From: Cellulosimicrobium cellulans
GTDB lineage: Bacteria > Actinomycetota > Actinomycetes > Actinomycetales > Cellulomonadaceae
Length of the DNA: 64,000 bases
Assembly (NCBI RefSeq): GCF_016921195.1
Contig: NZ_JAFGYF010000007.1
Location: 1 to 64,000 of the forward strand
Reading direction: 5' to 3'
Position numbers and translations under genes: made by a program. Below are positions 57,986-64,000 of this stretch, in pieces. The notes beneath the pieces are model-generated. The model worked only from the letters and a program-made list of their open reading frames with translations. It did not search any database and had not been told where the DNA came from. Numbering within the stretch: position 1 is the first letter of the stretch; every line of letters starts with the position of its first letter.

Positions 57986-58957
57986 ATGACCCGCTCGACC
58001 TGTCCCGACGACGCCGCCGACGCGCCGGGCGCGCGCCGGCCCGGCGCCCTGCCGCCCGCGCTCGACGCGGCGCTCGCGGACTTCGGGACGCATCTCGAGG
58101 TCGCGCAGGGCTCGTCCGCGCACACGGTGCGCGCGTACACGGGCGACGTCGAGGCGCTGCTGGGCCACGCCGCCTGCCACGGCGCGACGTCGCCGCAGGA
58201 CGTCGACCTCGCCGCTCTTCGCGCCTGGCTGACCGAGCAGTCGGAGCGCGGGCTGTCCCGCGCGACGCTCGCACGGCGTGGCGCCGCGGCACGCGCGTTC
58301 TTCGACTGGGCGCGCCGGACCGGCCGCGTCACGGCGGACCCCGCCGCACGCCTCGCGAGCCCGCGCGTCCCGCGCACCCTGCCGACCGTGCTCACGGCCG
58401 ACGCCGCCGGACGACTCCTCGACGCCGCCCGGGAGGCGGCGGGCGAGGGCGACCCGGCACGGCTGCGCGAGTGGGCCGCCGCCGAGCTGCTCTACGGGGC
58501 CGGGATCCGGGTGGGCGAGCTCGTCGGGGTCGACGTGGACGACGTGGACCTGTCGCAGCGGGTCGTGCGGGTGCTCGGCAAGGGGGACAAGGAGCGGGTC
58601 GTGCCGTTCGGGGTCCCGGCGGCTCGGGCCGTGACCCGGTGGTTGGACGCCGGTCGGCCGGCGCTCGCCGCGGAGCGGTCGGGTGCGGCGCTCCTCGTCG
58701 GGGACCGCGGCGGTCGGTGGGGGCAGCGGCAGGTGCGCGACGCCGTGCACCGGCTCGCGCTCGCAGCCGGGGTCGACGACGTCGCCCCGCACGACCTGCG
58801 GCACAGCGCCGCGACGCACCTCCTCGCGGGCGGCTCCGACCTGCGCAGCGTGCAGGAGATCCTCGGGCACTCGTCGCTCGCGACGACGCAGCGCTACACC
58901 CACGTGACGGCCGAGCGGCTGCGCAGCTCGTTCGAGCAGGCCTTCCCGCGCGCCTGA
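57986..58957 (+). CDS. xerC: Tyrosine recombinase XerC
   Basis: Resolves chromosome dimers at dif with XerD. The 323-residue protein has the SAM-like N-terminal domain (SSAHTVRAYTGDVEALL) and catalytic Arg175 (AGIRVGEL), Lys in GKGDKERVVPF, His269 and Arg272 (HDLRHSAAT), His295 (GHSSLATTQ) and Tyr304 (RYTHV). The ATG at 57986 follows GAGACT and GGGGGA. Confidence 0.93.
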   Translation: MTRSTCPDDAADAPGARRPGALPPALDAALADFGTHLEVAQGSSAHTVRAYTGDVEALLGHAACHGATSPQDVDLAALRAWLTEQSERGLSRATLARRGAAARAFFDWARRTGRVTADPAARLASPRVPRTLPTVLTADAAGRLLDAAREAAGEGDPARLREWAAAELLYGAGIRVGELVGVDVDDVDLSQRVVRVLGKGDKERVVPFGVPAARAVTRWLDAGRPALAAERSGAALLVGDRGGRWGQRQVRDAVHRLALAAGVDDVAPHDLRHSAATHLLAGGSDLRSVQEILGHSSLATTQRYTHVTAERLRSSFEQAFPRA

Positions 58958-58975
58958 GCGCCCGCCGCGCTCGCG

Positions 58976-59551
58976 TCACGGCTCGCCGAGCGGGAGGAGC
59001 ACGATCGGTGGACGCTCGCCGAGCATCGCGAGCGGGTCGACGTAGCGGTCGCCCCGCCGGACGCCCCAGTGCACGCAGGTGTCCGCGCAGTGGCTCGCGA
59101 CGGCAACGCCGTCGGGGACCTGCACGGTACCGACGACGTCCCCCGCGGCGACGCGCGTCCCCCGGGGCGCCGACGCGGTGACCGGCTCGAGCGACGTGCG
59201 CAGGCCGTCGTCGTGCGTGACGACGACCACGCCGCGCCCCGCGACGGGACCGGCGAACGTGACGACCCCCGGCGCCGGGGCCAGGACGGGTTCCCCGGCG
59301 GCGGCGGCGAGGTCGACGCCCCGGTGACCGGGCAGCCAGTCCTGCAGCGGCGGGTCGAACGGCGCGAGCACGCCCAGCGCGTCCGGTGCGCGGTCGAGCG
59401 GCGGCACCCAGCCCGGAGACGCGGCCGAGTCGACCTCGGCACTCCCGCCCGTCGCGGCGGACGCCACCGGGGCGAGGACGAGCAGGAGCGCGGACACCGC
59501 GAGGGCGGCCGCACGTGGTCGGGTCGTCGCGGGGGTACGGTCGAGAGCCAT
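58976..59551 (-). CDS. Secreted M23 peptidase-like protein
   Basis: A 191-residue exported protein: signal peptide with ALAVSALLLVLAPVASA, then an M23/LytM fold with HRGVDLAAAAGEPVLAPAPGVVTFAG and CVHWGVRRGDRYVDPLAML. It has the HxxxD and HxG-type zinc motifs, with two cysteines in SHCADTCVHWG that could form a disulfide. It may cut peptidoglycan cross-links. It converges on xerC and is divergent from rpsB. Confidence 0.88.
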   Translation of the reverse strand: MALDRTPATTRPRAAALAVSALLLVLAPVASAATGGSAEVDSAASPGWVPPLDRAPDALGVLAPFDPPLQDWLPGHRGVDLAAAAGEPVLAPAPGVVTFAGPVAGRGVVVVTHDDGLRTSLEPVTASAPRGTRVAAGDVVGTVQVPDGVAVASHCADTCVHWGVRRGDRYVDPLAMLGERPPIVLLPLGEP

Positions 59552-59664
59552 CGCGCCAGGGTGCCCGACGCGAGCCCGCGTCGGTCGGCCCGGTGCTGCG
59601 ACCTGTGGACGACGGGCACCGGTGGAGCCACGGGCCGGCGGCTGTGGTCGGCCCTGCCGTCGGG

Positions 59665-59982
59665 TAGACTTGCCGCTGCGACCGGCGCGTTCGCCGTGCC
59701 CGGCCCGAGGTGATCATCTCGGCCGAGGACGGGGCCGGTCGACTTCGCGCGTCACGTCCTCGCCCGTCCCCCGGTTCTGCCGGTCCGGGCGGGGCCGCGT
59801 CCGGCGTCGGTCCTGCCCGCACCTGCTCGACGGTGCGTCGCAGGCGTCGGCACGGGTGGCGCCAGGGGTGCGACCACCAGGGTCGTCACCGACAACCGCA
59901 CCGCGGCCCGTCCTCCGGGAGGGGTCGCCAGAAGCGTGCGCGCACCGGGTGGATCCCGGGCCGCACGGCGAAAGGACGTGTC
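59665..59982 (+). promoter_or_regulatory. rpsB promoter and 300-base leader
   Basis: TAGACT (59665-59670) is a strong -10 candidate, with CTGTGG 17 bases before it. The leader to the rpsB ATG is about 305 bases, rich in hairpins, with no gene. Such length suits autoregulation by protein S2, known in other bacteria, but no known leader motif could be confirmed by eye. Confidence 0.55.
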
Positions 59983-60927
59983 ATGGCCGTCGTGACCATG
60001 CGCCAGCTCCTCGAGAGCGGTGTCCACTTCGGGCACCAGACCCGCCGTTGGAACCCGAAGATGAAGCGCTTCATCTTCACCGAGCGCAACGGCATCTACA
60101 TCGTCGACCTCCAGCAGTCGCTGTCGTACATCGACCGCGCGTACGAGTTCGTCAAGGAGACCGTCGCGCACGGCGGCTCCATCCTGTTCGTCGGCACCAA
60201 GAAGCAGGCCCAGGAGCCCGTGGCCGAGCAGGCCGCGCGCGTCGGCATGCCCTACGTGAACCACCGCTGGCTCGGCGGCATGCTCACCAACTTCACCACG
60301 GTGCACAAGCGTCTCCAGCGCCTCAAGGAGCTCGAGGAGATCGACTTCGACGACGTCGCGGGCTCCGGCCTGACCAAGAAGGAGCTCCTCGTCCTGCGTC
60401 GCGAGAAGGACAAGCTCGCCCGCACGCTCGGCGGCATCCGCGACATGGCGAAGGTCCCCTCCGCCGTGTGGATCGTCGACACGAACAAGGAGCACCTCGC
60501 GGTCGACGAGGCGCGCAAGCTCGGCATCCCGATCGTCGCGATCCTCGACACCAACTGCGACCCCGACGTCGTGGACTACAAGATCCCGGGCAACGACGAC
60601 GCCATCCGCTCGGTCACGCTGCTCACGCGCGTGATCGCGGACGCCGCCGCCGAGGGTCTGCTCCAGCGCCACTCGGGCCGCTCGGGCTCCGAGGCCGAGG
60701 CGGGCGCCGAGGCCGAGCCGCTGGCCGAGTGGGAGCGTGAGCTCCTCGCCGGTGCCGAGCAGCAGCTCGAGGCCGACGAGGCGGCGGCCAACGCCGCGGC
60801 GACCGAGGGCGCCTCGGGCGCCGAGGAGGCCGTGGCGCCGGGTGCGGACGCCGCTCCCGCCGTCGAGGCCGCGGCCGACGCCGCCGCGACGGAGACCGGC
60901 GCGGCCGAGGCCGACGAGTCCAAGTGA
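59983..60927 (+). CDS. rpsB: Ribosomal protein uS2
   Basis: A 314-residue small-subunit protein: [74 protein letters not shown] and [25 protein letters not shown]. After residue 235 comes an unusually long acidic Ala/Glu tail of about 75 residues. The ATG at 59983 has AAAGGA upstream. It forms an operon with tsf. Confidence 0.97.
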   Translation: MAVVTMRQLLESGVHFGHQTRRWNPKMKRFIFTERNGIYIVDLQQSLSYIDRAYEFVKETVAHGGSILFVGTKKQAQEPVAEQAARVGMPYVNHRWLGGMLTNFTTVHKRLQRLKELEEIDFDDVAGSGLTKKELLVLRREKDKLARTLGGIRDMAKVPSAVWIVDTNKEHLAVDEARKLGIPIVAILDTNCDPDVVDYKIPGNDDAIRSVTLLTRVIADAAAEGLLQRHSGRSGSEAEAGAEAEPLAEWERELLAGAEQQLEADEAAANAAATEGASGAEEAVAPGADAAPAVEAAADAAATETGAAEADESK

Positions 60928-60932
60928 CGTCC

Positions 60933-60966
60933 CGGGGTGCGCGGCGGGCGACCGCCGCGCACCCCG
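60933..60966 (+). terminator. Hairpin between rpsB and tsf
   Basis: CGGGGTGCGCGGCGG (60933-60947) pairs with CCGCCGCGCACCCCG (60952-60966) around GCGA. No U tract follows, so it may act as an attenuator or RNA stabiliser. Confidence 0.7.
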
Positions 60967-61055
60967 TGCCGTCCCCCCGGCGCACCGGCACCCCGCGGTG
61001 CCCAGCACGTACCCGTGACGAAGAACCCGTGACGAACCACGAGTGAGGAACCACC

Positions 61056-61895
61056 ATGGCGAACTACACCGCCGCTGACATCAAGGCCCTGCGCGAGCGC
61101 ACCGGCGCCGGCATGCTCGACGTCAAGAAGGCTCTCGACGAGGCGGACGGCGACGCGGAGAAGGCGCTCGAGATCATCCGCGTCAAGGGTCTGAAGGGCG
61201 TCGCCAAGCGCGAGGGCCGCTCGACCTCCGAGGGCCTCATCGCCGTCGACATCCGCGACACCGAGGGTGGGCAGGTCGCGACGCTCATCGAGCTCAACTC
61301 CGAGACGGACTTCGTCGCGAAGAACGACACGTTCATCTCGCTCGCGGACCGCGTCCTCAAGGCTGCGGCCGACGCCGGCGCGCGCGACGCCGAGGCGGCG
61401 CTCGCCGCGGACGCGGACGGCGAGACCGTCCAGCAGGTCATCGACAACCAGGCGGCGACGCTCGGCGAGAAGATCGTCCTGCGCCGCGTGACCCGCGTCG
61501 CGGGCGAGCGCGTCACCGCGTACCTGCACCGCACCGCGCGGGACCTGCCGCCGTCGATCGGCGTCGTCGTCGCCACGGACGCCGCGGGCGAGGCCGTCGC
61601 GAAGGACGTCGCGCAGCACGTCGCCGCGATGTCCCCGACGTACCTGTCGCGCGACGAGGTCCCGGCCGAGACGGTCGAGAACGAGCGCCGCATCGCCGAG
61701 GAGACCTCGCGCAACGAGGGCAAGCCCGAGGCCGCGCTCCCGAAGATCGTCGAGGGTCGTCTCAACGGCTACTTCAAGGACGTCGTCCTCGTCGACCAGC
61801 CGCTCGCGAAGGACCCCAAGAAGACGGTCGGCCAGGTCGTCTCCGAGGCCGGCGGCACCATCACCGAGTTCGTGCGGTACCGCGTCGGCGCCTGA
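61056..61895 (+). CDS. tsf: Elongation factor Ts
   Basis: Reloads EF-Tu with GTP. The 279-residue protein has TAADIKALRERTGAGMLDVKKALDEADGDAEKALEIIRVKG, FVAKNDTFISLADRV and the C-terminal LVDQPLAKDPKKTVGQVV. The ATG at 61056 has GTGAGGAA upstream. A perfect hairpin follows its stop. Confidence 0.97.
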   Translation: MANYTAADIKALRERTGAGMLDVKKALDEADGDAEKALEIIRVKGLKGVAKREGRSTSEGLIAVDIRDTEGGQVATLIELNSETDFVAKNDTFISLADRVLKAAADAGARDAEAALAADADGETVQQVIDNQAATLGEKIVLRRVTRVAGERVTAYLHRTARDLPPSIGVVVATDAAGEAVAKDVAQHVAAMSPTYLSRDEVPAETVENERRIAEETSRNEGKPEAALPKIVEGRLNGYFKDVVLVDQPLAKDPKKTVGQVVSEAGGTITEFVRYRVGA

Positions 61896-61902
61896 CGCCC
61901 CC

Positions 61903-61947
61903 GTCGGCCCGGTCCCGTCGCCCGTGAGGCGGTGGGACCGGGCCGAC
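61903..61947 (+). terminator. Hairpin after tsf
   Basis: GTCGGCCCGGTCCC (61903-61916) pairs with GGGACCGGGCCGAC (61934-61947) around a 17-base loop, just after the tsf stop. Confidence 0.65.
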
Positions 61948-62054
61948 CGCGCACCCGGCCCCGGGCGCGCGACGACCGGCGTCGTGCCGCACCATCGGGT
62001 GGGACGACGGCGGAGAAGGACCACCCCGCCCCACCGGGCCAGGACGAAGGACAG

Positions 62055-62810
62055 GTGTCGACAGTGACGGCAGGCGAGCAGACCACGCCCCGCGAGGGGA
62101 CCGAGCACCGGCGGGTGCTCCTCAAGCTGTCGGGCGAGACGTTCGGCGGCGGGCAGATCGGTCTGGCGCCCGACGTCGTGCAGCGCGTCGCCCAGGAGAT
62201 CGCGGACGCGGTCGCCCAGGGCGTGCAGGTCGCCATCGTGGTCGGCGGCGGGAACTTCTTCCGCGGCGCGGAGCTCTCCCAGCGCGGCCTGGACCGCGCG
62301 CGCGCCGACTACATGGGCATGCTCGGCACCGTCATGAACTGCCTCGCGCTCCAGGACTTCCTCGAGCAGGCGGGGGTGAAGACGCGCGTGCAGACCGCCA
62401 TCACCATGGGGCAGGTCGCCGAGCCGTACATCCCCCTGCGGGCGATCCGCCACCTCGAGAAGGGCCGGGTCGTCATCTTCGGCGCCGGTGCGGGCATGCC
62501 CTACTTCTCCACCGACACGGTCTCCGTGCAGCGCGCCCTCGAGACGCACTGCCAGGAGGTCCTCATGGGCAAGAACGGCGTGGACGGCGTCTACACGGCC
62601 GACCCGCGCAAGGACCCCTCGGCCACGAAGCTCGACCACCTCACGTACACCGACGCGCTCGTCAACGACCTCGGGGTCATGGACGCGACGGCGCTGAGCC
62701 TGTGCCGTGACAACGACGTACGCATGCGCGTGTTCGGCATGAGCGAGCCGGGGAACGTCACCCGTGCCCTGGTCGGCGAGAATATTGGGACACTGGTCAC
62801 GACCGACTGA
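62055..62810 (+). CDS. pyrH: Uridylate kinase
   Basis: Phosphorylates UMP. The 251-residue amino-acid-kinase-fold protein has [38 protein letters not shown] and [19 protein letters not shown] 62055 is chosen; GTG 62064 is also possible, with AAGGA 12 bases upstream of it. It lies between tsf and frr as usual. Confidence 0.95.
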   Translation: MSTVTAGEQTTPREGTEHRRVLLKLSGETFGGGQIGLAPDVVQRVAQEIADAVAQGVQVAIVVGGGNFFRGAELSQRGLDRARADYMGMLGTVMNCLALQDFLEQAGVKTRVQTAITMGQVAEPYIPLRAIRHLEKGRVVIFGAGAGMPYFSTDTVSVQRALETHCQEVLMGKNGVDGVYTADPRKDPSATKLDHLTYTDALVNDLGVMDATALSLCRDNDVRMRVFGMSEPGNVTRALVGENIGTLVTTD

Positions 62811-62885
62811 CGCCGTCGCCGCCCTCGGGCGCAGCGACGCGGCGGACCCCGTACGACCCCACCGACGAACGACGAAGGAGCACTG

Positions 62886-63443
62886 GTGATCGACGAGACC
62901 CTCCTCGAGGCCGAGGAGAAGATGGACAAGGCCGTCGAGGTGGCCAAGGAGGACTTCGCCGCGATCCGCACCGGCCGTGCGAACGCCGCGATGTTCAACA
63001 AGATCACGGTCGACTACTACGGCGCGCCGACGCCGCTGCAGCAGCTCGCGTCGTTCACGGTGACCGAGGCGCGCACGATCCTCGTCTCCCCGTTCGACAA
63101 GAGCTCGATCACGGCGGTCGAGAAGGCGCTGCGCGACTCCGACCTCGGCGTGAACCCCTCGAACGACGGCAACGTCGTCCGCGTCGTGCTGCCCGCCCTC
63201 ACCGAGGAGCGGCGCCGCGACTTCGTGAAGCTCGCGAAGTCGAAGGCGGAGGACTCGCGCGTGTCGATCCGCAACGTGCGCCGCCGCGCCAAGGAGGAGC
63301 TGGACCGCATCGCGCGCGACGGCGAGGCCGGCGAGGACGAGGTCGCGCGCGCCGAGAAGGAGCTCGAGAGCCTCACCAAGGCGCACGTCGACCAGGTCGA
63401 CGCGCTGCTCGCGGGCAAGGAGAGCGAGCTGCTCGAGGTCTGA
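62886..63443 (+). CDS. frr: Ribosome recycling factor
   Basis: Splits ribosomes after termination with EF-G. The 185-residue protein has [62 protein letters not shown] and [15 protein letters not shown]. The start codon at 62886 (GTG) lies after GAAGGAG. Confidence 0.97.
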   Translation: MIDETLLEAEEKMDKAVEVAKEDFAAIRTGRANAAMFNKITVDYYGAPTPLQQLASFTVTEARTILVSPFDKSSITAVEKALRDSDLGVNPSNDGNVVRVVLPALTEERRRDFVKLAKSKAEDSRVSIRNVRRRAKEELDRIARDGEAGEDEVARAEKELESLTKAHVDQVDALLAGKESELLEV

Positions 63444-63475
63444 GCACCTCCTGCGGCGAGCTCCTCCACGCACCG

Positions 63476-64000
63476 ATGACCGACACCTCCTCGACGGCCG
63501 CCGGCGACGGCACCGCCGCGGCGCGTGCCCCCAAGGCGGGCCGCAACCTTCCCGTGGCGATCGCGGTGGGCCTCGGCCTGCTCGCGCTCGTCGCGGCGAG
63601 CCTCGCCTTCCGGCCCGAGTTCTTCGTGCTGCTCGCGACCGTGGCGGTCGGCGCCGCGCTGTGGGAGCTCGCCCAGGCGTTCAAGCGCCGTGAGCTTCAT
63701 CTGCCGCTCCTCCCGCTCCTCGTGGGCACGGTGGGCATCCTCGTGTCCTCGTACTACTCGGGTCCCGAGGCGCTGCTCGTCTCGTTCATGCTCACGGTCG
63801 CGGGCGCGGTCGTGTGGCGGGTCATCGACGGCTCGGGCACGGCGGCGGTGCGCGACGCCGCCGCGGCGACGTTCGCGGCGGCCTACCTGCCCTTCATGGC
63901 CGGCTTCGTCATGCTCATGCTCGCCGCCCCCGACGGGCGCATCAGGGTCCTCATCTTCATCCTGCTCGCCGTCGCGAACGACGTCGGCGGGTACGTCGCG
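63476..64000 (+). CDS. cdsA: Phosphatidate cytidylyltransferase, partial
   Basis: Makes CDP-diacylglycerol for phospholipid synthesis in the membrane. The first 175 codons are present and the gene runs off the window. A 20-residue N-terminus precedes helices VAIAVGLGLLALVAASLAF, FVLLATVAVGAALWELAQAF and LPLLPLLVGTVGILVSSYYSG; the closing VLIFILLAVANDVGGYVA begins the conserved cytidylyltransferase region. Its place after pyrH-frr supports the call. Confidence 0.9.
   Translation, partial: MTDTSSTAAGDGTAAARAPKAGRNLPVAIAVGLGLLALVAASLAFRPEFFVLLATVAVGAALWELAQAFKRRELHLPLLPLLVGTVGILVSSYYSGPEALLVSFMLTVAGAVVWRVIDGSGTAAVRDAAAATFAAAYLPFMAGFVMLMLAAPDGRIRVLIFILLAVANDVGGYVA

Overview
The window is about 64 kb of very GC-rich chromosome (well above 70% G+C by eye) from an actinobacterium. 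Gene content and order point to Micrococcales, in or near Cellulomonadaceae/Promicromonosporaceae (Cellulomonas, Cellulosimicrobium, Isoptericola); this placement is inferred from order and family types, not from a search. Genes are tightly packed, start and stop codons often overlap (ATGA or GTGA), and many genes have a TAnnnT -10 box only 6-8 bases before the start codon, which suggests leaderless mRNAs. No rRNA, tRNA, CRISPR array, insertion sequence or prophage was seen.

Region 1 (1-252) holds a 24-bp inverted repeat and a 21-bp tandem repeat just after the stop of a long-chain acyl-CoA ligase. Region 2 (252-7795) has that ligase, chorismate mutase, an eRF1/Vms1-like protein, an archaeal-type ValRS and a two-helix membrane protein. 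Region 3 (7839-20515) is an accessory area unusually rich in coenzyme F420 genes: an F420-dependent Fgd-like oxidoreductase overlapping CofE (F420-0:glutamate ligase), a Ddn-family deazaflavin oxidoreductase, an F420-type PPOX protein, and a three-gene ABC importer that matches the proposed F420-0 uptake cassette. Together they look like F420 salvage and use rather than full synthesis; cofC, cofD and fbiC are not in the window. Between them lie small stress or housekeeping genes and an AraC-controlled NmrA/DUF1772 pair.

Region 4 (20744-25431) has an SDR, a divergent methyltransferase/HxlR pair around a perfect palindrome, a membrane-anchored sulfite-oxidase-family enzyme, and a tiny open frame ending Cys-Cys with its own promoter. 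Region 5 (25682-37142) is ileS behind an isoleucine T-box, then folC. The usual partner genes (DUF4233, ndk) come only after an apparent insertion of dhaKLM and a TetR/MFS efflux pair with a striking AT-rich operator.

Region 6 (37349-64000) is the conserved actinobacterial core: smc, ftsY, amtB-glnK-glnD (with a GlnR-like operator and a GlnD lacking ACT domains), ffh, rpsP-khpA-rimM-trmD, rplS, lepB, rnhB, DUF2469, yraN, comM, dprA, xerC, an M23 peptidase, rpsB-tsf, pyrH, frr and the start of cdsA, which runs off the window. These genes serve chromosome structure, protein targeting, nitrogen sensing, translation, tRNA/rRNA maturation, DNA uptake/recombination and lipid synthesis.
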